In this document: piece after piece, positions 25,052-33,879 of the stretch
Numbering within the stretch: position 1 is the first letter of the stretch
How the letters are laid out: every line of letters begins with the position of its first letter
Assembly (NCBI GenBank): GCA_044348345.1
Contig: JBIKSZ010000004.1
Span: 1-43,943 of the forward strand
Direction of reading: 5' to 3'
Source: Falsiroseomonas sp044348345
GTDB taxonomy: Bacteria; Pseudomonadota; Alphaproteobacteria; Acetobacterales; Acetobacteraceae
DNA: 43,943 bases
Program-made: the position numbers and the translations under genes
Notes under the pieces: generated by a model
Told to the model about the DNA's origin: nothing
The model's input: the letters and a program-made list of their open reading frames with translations, nothing else
Databases searched by the model: none

Positions 25052-26023
25052 GTGACCAAGCCAGTCCTGCTGCTGACCCGGAAGCTGCCCCAGGCCGTCG
25101 AGGCCCGCGCCGCGCGCGACTACGATGCACGGTTGAACACCGAGGACGCGCCCTGGTCGCGCGACGGCGCCGAGATCGCGCGCCGGGCGGCGGGGGCGGC
25201 GGGCATCCTCTGCGCCGCGGGCGATCCGATGAACGCCGCGACCTTCGCGGCGCTGCCGGACAGCGTGCGGATCGTGGCGACCTTTTCGGTCGGGACCGAC
25301 CATATCGACCTCGCCGCCGCAAAGGCGCGCGGCATCGTCGTGACCAACACGCCCGACGTGCTGTCCTTCGCGACCGCCGAGATCGCGATGACCCTGATGC
25401 TGATGGCCGCCCGCCGCGCCGGAGAAGGGGAGCGCCTGGTCCGCGCCCGCGCCTGGACCGGCTGGACCCCGACGCAGCTGATGGGCACCACGCTGGAAGG
25501 CAAGGCGCTCGGCATTGCCGGCTTCGGCCGCATCGGGCGGGAGTTGGCGAAGATGGCGCGCGGCTTCGGGATGCCGATCCACTACCGCAACCGCACGCGC
25601 CTCACGCCCGATCTCGAGATGGGGGCAACCTATCACGACAACGACGCCTCCTTCCTCGGCGCCATCGACGTGCTGTCCATGCACATGCCGGGCGGCGAGG
25701 CGACGCGGAAGTGGCTGAACGCCGAGCGCATCGCGATGATGAAGCCGGGCGCGATCGTGGTGAACACCGGCCGCGGCACCTCGGTGGACGACGCGGCGCT
25801 GGTTGCTGCGCTGCAGTCGGGGCGTCTCGCGGCCGCCGGGCTCGATGTCTATGACGGCGAGCCGCGCGTGTTCGAGGGCTATCTCGGGCTCGAGAACGTC
25901 GCCCTGCTGCCCCATCTCGGCAGCGCGACGGTCGAGACGCGCGATGCGATGGGCTTCCGGGCACTCGACAACCTGGACGCGCTGCTGCGCGCGGGGCGCG
26001 AGCCGCCGCACCGGGTGGCCTAG
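25052..26023 (+). CDS. D-2-hydroxyacid dehydrogenase (glyoxylate/hydroxypyruvate reductase-like)
   Basis: A 323-aa enzyme of usual length. The NAD(P) motif GFGRIG is at residues 157-162. The catalytic set is complete: Arg241 (NTGRGTSVDD), Glu270 (YDGEPRVFE) and His288 (LLPHLGSAT). FSVGTDHIDLAAA and TNTPDVLSFATAE match the glyoxylate/hydroxypyruvate reductase branch. It would reduce a 2-oxo acid such as glyoxylate or hydroxypyruvate. The start is taken as GTG 25052 with GGGAGA upstream at good spacing; an ATG at 25025 would place that site inside the coding region. It is divergent from the SDR/hyu block and close to an ABC permease gene. Confidence 0.9.
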   Translation: MTKPVLLLTRKLPQAVEARAARDYDARLNTEDAPWSRDGAEIARRAAGAAGILCAAGDPMNAATFAALPDSVRIVATFSVGTDHIDLAAAKARGIVVTNTPDVLSFATAEIAMTLMLMAARRAGEGERLVRARAWTGWTPTQLMGTTLEGKALGIAGFGRIGRELAKMARGFGMPIHYRNRTRLTPDLEMGATYHDNDASFLGAIDVLSMHMPGGEATRKWLNAERIAMMKPGAIVVNTGRGTSVDDAALVAALQSGRLAAAGLDVYDGEPRVFEGYLGLENVALLPHLGSATVETRDAMGFRALDNLDALLRAGREPPHRVA

Positions 26024-26032
26024 ACCCGCCCC

Positions 26033-27712
26033 ATGTCCTCCACCCAGGCCGACGAGCTGTCCGGCCCGGCGCGTGCGGCAGCGCCGCCCCGCGCACGGCG
26101 CACGCCGGCCTGGGCCTGGCTGTCCGTCGTCGCGGCAGGGCTGATCGCGGCCCCGATCCTGTCGGTGCTGGTCACGGCGCTGACGCCGGGCGGCGGATCC
26201 TGGCTGCATCTCAGCCGCACCGTGCTGCCGGACCTGCTGCTGAACTCGGTACTGCTGGCCGTGCTGGTCGGCGTGATGGCGGCGGTGATGGGCGCGGTGG
26301 CGGCCTGGCTTGTCGCCGCCTGCGCCTTCCGCGGCCGCGTCCTGCTGGAAGTGGCGCTGCTGCTGCCGCTGGCGATGCCGGCCTATGTCTGCGGCTATGC
26401 CTATGTCTGGTTGCTGGATGTGGCGGGCCCCGTGCAATCCACAATCCGCGACATGACGGGCCTGCGCTGGGGCGAATACTGGTTCCCCGAGATTCGCAGC
26501 CTGCCCGGTGCCGCACTGATGCTGGCGGCTGTGCTCTACCCCTATGTGTACCTGCTCTGTCGCGGTGCCTTCCTGACGCAGAGCGTCTGCCTGCTGGAGG
26601 CATCGCGCACGCTCGGCCACGGCCTGCCGCGCACCTTCCTGCATGTGGCCCTGCCGATGGCGCGCCCCGCGCTCGCGGGCGGCATCGCGCTGGTGCTGAT
26701 GGAGACGCTGGCGGATTTCGGCACGGTGCAGCACTTCGCCGTCCGCACCTTCACCACCGGCATCTACGATGCCTGGTTCGGCCTGGCGGACCGCCCCGCC
26801 GCGGCGCAGCTGGCCGCGAGCCTGATGGGGCTGGTTGCGCTGCTGCTGCTGCTGGAGCGGGTCTCTCGCGGCGGGCGGCGCTTCCACACCACCACCACGC
26901 GCAGCCCACCCCTCCGGCCGGTGCAACTGACCGGCTGGAAGGAATGGGCCGCGATCGCGGCCTGCGCCGTGCCGGTGCTGCTCGGCTTCGTGGTGCCGGC
27001 AGGAACGCTGCTGGCGCTGATGCTCGAAGCCGGCAACCCGTTCGAGGCGCGGCGCGTCGTGCCCTATGCGGTGAACAGTCTGACGCTGGCGGCCATCGCA
27101 GCGGTGCTCGCCGTGCTGGTGGCCGCGCTGCTGGCCTGGGCGCAGCGACTGCACCCCTCGCCGGTGCGGGCCACGGCGAACCGCGTCGCATCCCTCGGCT
27201 ATGCCGTGCCGGGGTCGGTCATCGCGGTCGGCGCACTGGTGCCCTTCGCCGTCTTCGACAATGCGCTGGATGCCTGGATGCGCGCGAGCTTCGGCATCTC
27301 CACCGGGCTGTTATTGTCGGGCAGCATCGCGGCGCTGGTCTTCGCCTATCTGGTGCGCTTCCTCGGCGTCGCGCTGTCGGCGGTGGAAAGCGGCCTCACC
27401 CGGATCAAGCCGAGCCTGTTTGCCGCCGCGCGCGTGCTGGGCCGCAAGCCCGGCGCGGCGGTGCGAGAGGTGGAGCTGCCGCTGGCCAAGGGCGCGCTGC
27501 TGACGGCCGCCGTGCTGGTCTTCGTGGACACGATGAAGGAACTGCCGGCGACGCTGATCGTGCGGCCCTTCGACTTCGACACGCTGGCGGTGCGCGTCCA
27601 CAACCTCGCCTCCGACGAGCGGCTGGCCGAGGCTTCCACCGCCGCGCTGCTGATCGTCGCCGTCGGGCTGCTGCCCGTGGTCGGGCTGGTCCGGGCGATG
27701 CGAAAGAGCTAG
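26033..27712 (+). CDS. Fused ABC transporter permease, iron(III) type (FbpB/SfuB-like)
   Basis: A 559-aa integral membrane protein built from two binding-protein-dependent permease halves, with about 12 hydrophobic segments. Each half has an EAA-type cytoplasmic loop: EASRTLGHGLPRTFLHVALP in the first and AARVLGRKPGAAVREVELP in the second. LPLAMPAYVCGYAYVWLLD, ETLADFGTVQHF and DTMKELPATLIVRPF are characteristic of ferric-iron permeases. It would import Fe3+ with a periplasmic binding protein and an ATPase, neither of which is encoded here. It starts 9 bp after the dehydrogenase stop. Its stop codon and that of the convergent ligase gene share the tetranucleotide CTAG. Confidence 0.92.
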   Translation: MSSTQADELSGPARAAAPPRARRTPAWAWLSVVAAGLIAAPILSVLVTALTPGGGSWLHLSRTVLPDLLLNSVLLAVLVGVMAAVMGAVAAWLVAACAFRGRVLLEVALLLPLAMPAYVCGYAYVWLLDVAGPVQSTIRDMTGLRWGEYWFPEIRSLPGAALMLAAVLYPYVYLLCRGAFLTQSVCLLEASRTLGHGLPRTFLHVALPMARPALAGGIALVLMETLADFGTVQHFAVRTFTTGIYDAWFGLADRPAAAQLAASLMGLVALLLLLERVSRGGRRFHTTTTRSPPLRPVQLTGWKEWAAIAACAVPVLLGFVVPAGTLLALMLEAGNPFEARRVVPYAVNSLTLAAIAAVLAVLVAALLAWAQRLHPSPVRATANRVASLGYAVPGSVIAVGALVPFAVFDNALDAWMRASFGISTGLLLSGSIAALVFAYLVRFLGVALSAVESGLTRIKPSLFAAARVLGRKPGAAVREVELPLAKGALLTAAVLVFVDTMKELPATLIVRPFDFDTLAVRVHNLASDERLAEASTAALLIVAVGLLPVVGLVRAMRKS

Positions 27713-29316
27713 GCGGGCTCCGAGCCAGAGACGATCATCGCTTCCAGCGTCGCCAGCCGGTCCGCCTCGGCCGCCGGCTTGTCGCGGCGCAGCCGCGCGA
27801 TACGCGGGAAACGCAGGGCGACGCCCGATTTGTGCCGCGTGCTGTGCTGCGCCGCGTCGAACTCCACCTCCAGCACCAGCGCCTTCTCCACCTCCCGCAC
27901 CGGGCCGAAGCGCGCCACGGTGTTGTTGCGGATCCAGCGATCGAGCCAGAGCAGCTCGGCGTCCGTATAGCCGGAATAGGCCTTGCCGATCGGCACCAGC
28001 TCCTCCCCGCCCGCGCCATCGGGGCGCCAGAGGCCGAAAGTGTAATCGGAATAGGTGCTGCTGCGCTTGCCGCGGCCGCGCTGGGCATACATCAGCACCG
28101 CATCCACACTGAGCGGCGCGCGCTTCCACTTCCACCACAGCCCCTTCACGCGCCCGGCGACATAGGCGGCATCGGCGCGCTTGATCATCAGGCCTTCGAT
28201 CGCCGCCTCCCGCGCGCCAGCACGGATATCTGCAAGCCGTTCCATCGAATCGAAGGGCACGAGGTCCGAGAGGTCCATCCGCGCGGGCCGCGTGCGCGCG
28301 AACCAGGCCTCGAGCCGCGCGCGGCGGGCATCGAAGGGCAGGCCGCGCAGATCCTCCTCGCCGTCGAACAGCATGTCATAGAGCCGGACGGCGACCGGGA
28401 ACTGCGCCATCAGTCGCGGCGAGACCAGCTTGCGGTTCAGCCGCTGCTGCAGATCGGCAAAGGGCGCGACGACGCCCTCGCGCATCACCAGCAACTCACC
28501 GTCCAGCACGGCGCGAAACTCCATCGCCCCCAGGATCTCGGGGAAACTCGGGGAAATGTCCTCCGCGCCGCGCGACCAGATGCGCTGCCCGCCCTCGGTT
28601 GCCGAAAGCTGCACGCGGATGCCGTCCCATTTCCACTCAGCGCGGTGCGTCGCGGGGCCGATGGCGGCGAAATCCGGCTCCTCCAGTGGGTGGGCCAGCA
28701 TCAGCGGCCGAAAAACCGGCGCGCCCTGCGGGTCGGGGCGCGGCCCCTGCCCTTCAAGCCAGGCGAAGAGCGGCCGGTAGGGCATCTCCAGCGCGTGCCA
28801 GACCTCCTCGATCGCATCCACCTCCTGCCCGGCCCACTCCGCCAGCGCGGTCTTGGCGAGGCGGGCGGAGACGCCGACGCGCAGCCCGCCCGTCACCAGC
28901 TTGATCAGCGCGAAGCGGCCCTTGGCGTCGAGCGCATCGAGCCAGCCCGCGATCAACGCCGGAAGGTCGGATTTCGGCGCCGTCTCCATCGCCTCCACCA
29001 CCTCGGCGAGGCCCGGCGGCGGCGCGTTCACGCCGTCCCGCACCGGCCAGATCAGCGCGATGGTCTCGGCCGTGTCGCCGACATAATCCAGTGAGAGTTC
29101 GAGCAGCACCGGATCGGTGCGCGCCGCCACCAACTCTCGCACCAGCGGCGGCTTGGCCGTCCGCAGGTTGAGCCCGCCCGTCAGCGCGGCGAGGCCGACG
29201 CCGCGATCCGGGTCAGGCTGGGTCGCGAACCACTGCCGCAGCAGGGTCAGCTTGGCGTTGCGGCCCGGCGTGAAGACCAGGCTTTCGAGCAGGCCGGCGA
29301 AGGCGGAGAGGCTCAT
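27709..29316 (-). CDS. ATP-dependent DNA ligase of the ligase-associated repair module
   Basis: A 535-aa ligase. The nucleotidyl-transferase lysine is K229 in EWKWDGIRVQ (KxDG type). The RPLMLAHPLE lead-in, the GELLVM segment and an OB-fold C-terminus with RHKSGVALRFPRI are all seen. The N-terminal 200 residues form the helical DNA-binding domain. Length and sequence fit the bacterial 'cisplatin damage response' ligase family that travels with an MBL exonuclease, an Lhr-like helicase and the PdeM endonuclease, all present here. The ATG at 29316 is chosen over 29361. Unlike the common arrangement, a plus-strand gene separates it from the exonuclease gene. Confidence 0.93.
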   Translation of the reverse strand: MSLSAFAGLLESLVFTPGRNAKLTLLRQWFATQPDPDRGVGLAALTGGLNLRTAKPPLVRELVAARTDPVLLELSLDYVGDTAETIALIWPVRDGVNAPPPGLAEVVEAMETAPKSDLPALIAGWLDALDAKGRFALIKLVTGGLRVGVSARLAKTALAEWAGQEVDAIEEVWHALEMPYRPLFAWLEGQGPRPDPQGAPVFRPLMLAHPLEEPDFAAIGPATHRAEWKWDGIRVQLSATEGGQRIWSRGAEDISPSFPEILGAMEFRAVLDGELLVMREGVVAPFADLQQRLNRKLVSPRLMAQFPVAVRLYDMLFDGEEDLRGLPFDARRARLEAWFARTRPARMDLSDLVPFDSMERLADIRAGAREAAIEGLMIKRADAAYVAGRVKGLWWKWKRAPLSVDAVLMYAQRGRGKRSSTYSDYTFGLWRPDGAGGEELVPIGKAYSGYTDAELLWLDRWIRNNTVARFGPVREVEKALVLEVEFDAAQHSTRHKSGVALRFPRIARLRRDKPAAEADRLATLEAMIVSGSEPA

Positions 29317-29384
29317 CGCGACACCTGCTTGCGCATCCGGGCCGGGGCGCATACCAGCCATGTACGCATCACGGAATTGTGAGC

Positions 29385-30155
29385 ATGGCCCCCGCCCCGT
29401 CCGCCCCGGCCTTCTCGGTCTGCACCCTCGTCACCGACCGGGCGCAGCATGCCGCGATGCGGGCCAGCTTCGAGGCTCGGGGCTTCACCGGCGATACGGC
29501 AGAGTTCCTCCATCTCGACAACAGCGCCGGCAATGCCTGGGACGCCTACGCGGGATTGGCTCGGCTGCTCGACCTGGCGCGAGGCCGCCATGTGATCCTC
29601 TGCCACCAGGATGTGCGTCTGCTGGAGGCCGGGGCGACGGAACTCAGCGCCCGCCTCGATGCGCTGACCGCGCGGGATCCGGACTGGGCGGTGGCCGGCA
29701 ATGCCGGCATCACGGAGGAAGGGCAGCACGCGATGCGGATCACCGATCCACACGGCCCGGACCAACGCCGTGGCACGCTGCCGGCAAGGGTCGGCAGCCT
29801 GGACGAGAACTTCCTGGTGGTGCGGGCGGAAACCGGGCTGCGTCCTTCCACGGCCTTGCGTGGCTTCCACTTCTACGGAACCGATCTTTGTCTGCGGGCT
29901 CGCCAGCGCGGGCTGACCGCCTGGGCGATCGACTTCCATCTGCACCACCTCAGCGCCGGGAACATCAAGGCGGATTTCTTCCGCGAGCAGGCCCGGTTCG
30001 AGCGCCACTGGGGCGCCACGCTGGGCCGGTCGCTGCGCGTGAAGACGACCTGCGCCAAGCTCATCCTGCGCGCCGGGATCGGCTCCTCCATCATCGGCGG
30101 CTGGTGCCTCGCATCGCGCCGCTTCCGGCACGCCCGCAATGCGTGGCGCCTGTAG
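29385..30155 (+). CDS. Glycosyltransferase-like protein (family 2-related)
   Basis: A 256-aa soluble protein resembling the Glyco_tranf_2_5 (StrF-like) group. FSVCTLVTDR is the N-terminal nucleotide-binding strand, and ILCHQDVRLLE carries the acidic motif region. DEDD-like divalent-metal residues are not obvious, and RGFHFYGTDLCLRARQRG matches the family's second conserved block. It would transfer a sugar to an unknown acceptor. GTG 29379 is an alternative start; the ribosome site is weak. It lies on the opposite strand between the exonuclease and ligase genes, splitting a repair module that is usually contiguous, which suggests later insertion. Function in repair is not implied. Confidence 0.75.
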   Translation: MAPAPSAPAFSVCTLVTDRAQHAAMRASFEARGFTGDTAEFLHLDNSAGNAWDAYAGLARLLDLARGRHVILCHQDVRLLEAGATELSARLDALTARDPDWAVAGNAGITEEGQHAMRITDPHGPDQRRGTLPARVGSLDENFLVVRAETGLRPSTALRGFHFYGTDLCLRARQRGLTAWAIDFHLHHLSAGNIKADFFREQARFERHWGATLGRSLRVKTTCAKLILRAGIGSSIIGGWCLASRRFRHARNAWRL

Positions 30156-30168
30156 GGCAGATCGCGCG

Positions 30169-31242
30169 TCACGCATCCTGGCTCGGCGGCTTCTCTGCCG
30201 ACTGCTCCGCCTCCTCATCCTCATCCCCGCGACCAACCAGATGCAGCGCGCGGCCACGCACGCCGCGGCTGGCGAGCGCGTGGCACAGCACGTCCTCGCG
30301 CCCATGCGTCACCCAGATCTCGGGCGCTTGTACCTCGGCCGCGGTCTGCAGCAATTCGTCCCAATCGGCGTGATCCGAGACGATAAGGGGCAGTTCGACG
30401 CCCCGCGCCTTCGCGCGCTGGCGCACCCGCATCCAGCCAGAGGCCGCTGAGACCACCGGCTCCGCCAGCCGTCGCACCCAGGGCGTCGCCTCTGCGCTCG
30501 GCGGCGCCAGCACGATCTCGCCCGCCAGCAGGCCACCACCGCCACGTTTTTGCGGCGTAGGTACCGGGCGCAACTCGCCCAGCGCGACGCCCAGCTCTTC
30601 GTAAAGGCCGCACAGCGCCTGCAACGCGCCGTGCAGGTAGATCGGGCGATCCCAGCCCGCCTCCCGCAGCAGCCGGATCAGCCGCTGACATTTGCCGAGC
30701 GCATAGACCCCGATCAGATGCGCGCGGTCGGGGAACAGCCGCACGCTCTCCAGCAGCCGCGCCACCTCCTCCGCCGCGTCCGGGTGGCGGAAGATCGGCA
30801 GGGCGAAGGTCGCCTCGGTGACGAAGACGTCGCAGGGCACTGGCTCGAAGGCAGGGCAGGTGGGATCGCGCCGGCGCTTGTAGTCGCCCGAAATCACCGC
30901 GCGGCTGCCGCGCCAGTCCAGCACGATCTGCGCCGAGCCCAGCACATGCCCCGCCGGCGCAAGCCGGATCGTCACGCCACCGAGCGTCACGCTGTCGCCA
31001 TAGGCCAAGGCCTGCTGCACGCCACCGGCGCGCGCCGCCCCCATCCGCGCGCGCATCACCGCCAGCGTCTCCGGCGTCGCCAGCACCGCGCCATGGTCGG
31101 GCCGTGCGTGGTCCGAATGGCCATGCGTGATCACCGCGCGGGGCACGGCGCGGGGCGGGTCGATGAAGAAGTCGCCGGGCTCGCACCACAGCCCCTGCGG
31201 GGTGACGCGCAACCAGGTCTCGGGATGGGGGGCGGGGTGCAT
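30169..31242 (-). CDS. Ligase-associated DNA damage response exonuclease (MBL fold)
   Basis: A 357-aa metallo-beta-lactamase/beta-CASP-type nuclease. HGHSDH (His40, His42, Asp44, His45) is the metal motif. LAPAGHVLGSAQIVL and ISGDYKRRRDP give later ligands, and a beta-CASP-like part with LPLIVSDHADWDEL lies near the C-terminus. Members of this family act as DNA exonucleases with the ligase and helicase of the same module. Start 31242 is chosen; ATG 31254 is equally possible, and a CATGCG/CGCATG hairpin (31240-31255) covers both codons. It is divergent from the helicase gene, with a LexA-type box about 85 bp upstream of its start. Confidence 0.92.
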   Translation of the reverse strand: MHPAPHPETWLRVTPQGLWCEPGDFFIDPPRAVPRAVITHGHSDHARPDHGAVLATPETLAVMRARMGAARAGGVQQALAYGDSVTLGGVTIRLAPAGHVLGSAQIVLDWRGSRAVISGDYKRRRDPTCPAFEPVPCDVFVTEATFALPIFRHPDAAEEVARLLESVRLFPDRAHLIGVYALGKCQRLIRLLREAGWDRPIYLHGALQALCGLYEELGVALGELRPVPTPQKRGGGGLLAGEIVLAPPSAEATPWVRRLAEPVVSAASGWMRVRQRAKARGVELPLIVSDHADWDELLQTAAEVQAPEIWVTHGREDVLCHALASRGVRGRALHLVGRGDEDEEAEQSAEKPPSQDA

Positions 31243-31320
31243 GCGTTTCCGCATGTAGGCGATCCGCGCCGCAGCGCCATCTTCCCGCACCCAGCGGGAT
31301 GGGCCATATCCAAGCCCGCG

Positions 31321-33879
31321 ATGCGAACATTGCCGGAACCTTTCGCCGCCTGGTTCGCTGGCCGGGGCTGGCAGCCCCGCGCGCATCAGCTGGCGCTGGT
31401 GGAAGCCGCACGCGCCGGCTGTTCCGCGCTGCTGGTCGCGCCGACCGGCGGCGGCAAGACGCTCGCCGGCTTCCTGCCCAGCCTGATCGCACTGCACGAC
31501 GCGCCGCAGGAGGGGCTGCACACCCTCTACGTCTCGCCGCTGAAGGCACTGGCGGTGGACATTGCGCGCAACCTGACCGCGCCGGTCGAGGAGATGGGCC
31601 TGCCCATCCGGATCGAGACCCGCACCGGCGACACGCCGGCTAACCGCCGTGCCCGCCAGCGCGAAACGCCGCCGCAGATCCTGCTGACCACGCCGGAATC
31701 GTTGGCCCTGATGCTGACCTTGGCCGATGCGCCGCAGCTCTTCGCCGGCCTCGGCGCCATCGTCGTGGACGAGATCCATGCGCTGGCCGGCACGAAGCGC
31801 GGCGACCAGCTGGCGCTCGGCCTGGCCCGGCTTGCCCGGCTGGCGCCCAACGCGCGCCGCGTCGGGCTGTCGGCGACGGTCGCGCATCCGGACCCGCTCC
31901 GCGCCTACCTCTCACCGACCGCACGGCCCGAAGCGGTGCGGCTGGTGCTGGGCCAGGGCGGGGCGGAGCCGGTCCTCGACATGCTGCTGCCGGAAGGCCG
32001 GCTGCCCTGGGGCGGGCATATGGGCCTCGCCTCCATGCCGGAGGTCTATCGCCGCATCCGCGAAGCCGCCGTCACCATCGTCTTCGTCAACACCCGCGCC
32101 CAGGCGGAGCTCTGCTTCCAGGCGCTGTGGAAGCTCAATGACGACAATCTGCCGATCGCCCTTCATCACGGCAGCCTGACGGTCGAGCAACGCCGCAAGG
32201 TGGAAGCGGCGATGGCCGCAGGGAAGCTGCGCGCCGTGATCGCCACCGCTTCGCTCGACCTTGGCATTGATTGGGGCGCGGTGGACCAGGTGGTGCAGGT
32301 GGGTGCGCCGAAGGGCGTCTCGCGCCTGCTGCAACGGATCGGGCGCGCCAATCACCGGCTGGACGAGCCCTCACGTGCGGTGCTCGTCCCCGCCAACCGC
32401 TTCGAGGTGATCGAATGCACCGCCGCGCGCCAGGCGATCGCGGCGCGGGAGCTGGATGGCGACCCGCCACGCGATGGCGGGCTGGATGTGCTGTGCCAGC
32501 ACATCCTGGCCTGCGCCGTCGCCGCCCCCTTCCTGCCGGACGAGCTCTTCGCCGAGGTGACGAAGGCCGCGCCCTATGCATCCCTGTCGCGCCAGGATTT
32601 CGACGATGCGCTGCGCTTCGTGGAAGACGGCGGCTATGCGCTGCGCAGCTATGAGCGTTTCGCGAAGCTGTTCCGCGACGCCGATGGGCGCATCCATGTC
32701 CGCTCCACCGCCGTCGCCCGCCAGCTGCGCATGAATCTCGGCACCATCGTCGAGGCGCCGCTGGTCAAGGTGAAGCTGCGCGGCGGCCCGATCCTCGGCG
32801 AGGTCGAGGAATGGTTCGTCTCCACCCTCACCCCCGGCGACAGCTTCATCTTCGCCGGCCAGTCGCTGCGCTTCGAAGGGCTGGATGCCCGTGGCGCCAC
32901 GGTGACGCGCGGCGGGGAAGGCGATCCACGCGTGCCCGCCTATGCCGGCAGCCGCATGCCGCTGACCACCCACTTGGCCGCGCGCGTGCGCGCGATCCTG
33001 CATGACCCGAAGGCGTGGAAGGCGCTGCCCGCGCCGGTGCAGGAGTGGTTGCGCCTGCAGCGCCATGCCTCGCAGATGCCGCCGAAGGACGGGCTGCTGG
33101 TCGAGACCTTCCCGCGCGGCCCGCGCTGGTTCCTGGTGGCCTATTGCTTCGAAGGCCGCTTGGCCCACCAGACGCTGGGGATGCTGGTCACGAAGCGCAT
33201 GGAGCGCCTCGGCATGGGGCCGCTCGGCTACCTCGCAACCGACTACGTGCTTGCCGCCTGGTACGCCTTCGAGCCGACCGGCGTGGAGCGGCTATTTGAG
33301 GAAGACATACTGGGCGAGGAGCTCGAGGAGTGGATGGCGGAAAGCTCCATGCTCCGCCGCAGCTTTCGCAACATCGCCACCATCGCCGGCCTGATCGAGA
33401 AGAACCATCCGGGCCAGGAGAAATCGGGGCGGCAGATGACGATGAACGCCGACCTGATCTACGACGTGCTCCGCAAGCACGAGCCCGACCACATCCTGCT
33501 GCGCGCCACGCGGCGCGAGGCAGCCTCGGGCCTCACTGATATCGCGCGCATCGCGCTGCTGCTGAAGCGCGCGCGCGCGGGCGGCATCGTGCATCGCGCC
33601 CTGCCGCGCGTCTCACCGCTCGCCGTGCCGGCCCTGATCGAGGAAGGCCGCGAATGGGTCGCGGGCGGCGCGGAGGACGCCCTGCTTGCGGAGGCCGCCG
33701 CGATGGTCGAGGAAGCCACCGGCGGCGCCGAGGCCTTTTCCGAACTGCTCGCCGACGTCACCGAAGCAATCCCCGCGCGCGGCGATCGCGATCGCCCCCG
33801 CCGTCCGCGTACCGGTGGAGACCGCCGCGGCGGCCGTTTCATCCGCAGCGCGCCAAAAGGACTGACCCGCACGCCATGA
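31321..33879 (+). CDS. Ligase-associated DEXH-box helicase (Lhr-like)
   Basis: An 852-aa SF2 helicase of the Lhr-core type. Motif I PTGGGKT is at residues 41-47, motif II DEIH at 150-153 and motif III SAT at 184-186. A C-terminal RecA domain ends in RIGRANHR, followed by winged-helix and Lhr-specific domains. It should be a 3'-5' ssDNA translocase and helicase acting with the ligase, exonuclease and endonuclease of the same cluster, as studied in Pseudomonas putida. Its stop overlaps pdeM by ATGA. No strong Shine-Dalgarno precedes ATG 31321. A LexA-type box (31325-31339) lies in the first codons, so transcription may start very close to the ATG. Confidence 0.94.
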   Translation: MRTLPEPFAAWFAGRGWQPRAHQLALVEAARAGCSALLVAPTGGGKTLAGFLPSLIALHDAPQEGLHTLYVSPLKALAVDIARNLTAPVEEMGLPIRIETRTGDTPANRRARQRETPPQILLTTPESLALMLTLADAPQLFAGLGAIVVDEIHALAGTKRGDQLALGLARLARLAPNARRVGLSATVAHPDPLRAYLSPTARPEAVRLVLGQGGAEPVLDMLLPEGRLPWGGHMGLASMPEVYRRIREAAVTIVFVNTRAQAELCFQALWKLNDDNLPIALHHGSLTVEQRRKVEAAMAAGKLRAVIATASLDLGIDWGAVDQVVQVGAPKGVSRLLQRIGRANHRLDEPSRAVLVPANRFEVIECTAARQAIAARELDGDPPRDGGLDVLCQHILACAVAAPFLPDELFAEVTKAAPYASLSRQDFDDALRFVEDGGYALRSYERFAKLFRDADGRIHVRSTAVARQLRMNLGTIVEAPLVKVKLRGGPILGEVEEWFVSTLTPGDSFIFAGQSLRFEGLDARGATVTRGGEGDPRVPAYAGSRMPLTTHLAARVRAILHDPKAWKALPAPVQEWLRLQRHASQMPPKDGLLVETFPRGPRWFLVAYCFEGRLAHQTLGMLVTKRMERLGMGPLGYLATDYVLAAWYAFEPTGVERLFEEDILGEELEEWMAESSMLRRSFRNIATIAGLIEKNHPGQEKSGRQMTMNADLIYDVLRKHEPDHILLRATRREAASGLTDIARIALLLKRARAGGIVHRALPRVSPLAVPALIEEGREWVAGGAEDALLAEAAAMVEEATGGAEAFSELLADVTEAIPARGDRDRPRRPRTGGDRRGGRFIRSAPKGLTRTP
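31325..31339. promoter_or_regulatory. LexA (SOS) box, alphaproteobacterial type
   Basis: GAAC-N7-GAAC (31325-31328, 31336-31339) reads GTTC-N7-GTTC on the other strand, the direct-repeat operator bound by LexA in alphaproteobacteria. It is placed between the divergent exonuclease and helicase genes, overlapping the first codons of the helicase. The spacing is exact. Confidence 0.6.

Noticed and set aside
24140..27154. Minus-strand open frame of 1004 codons
   Set aside because: Only its last 262 codons (from 24928) are a real SDR; the rest lies antisense to the dehydrogenase and permease genes and is low-complexity Arg/His/Gln.
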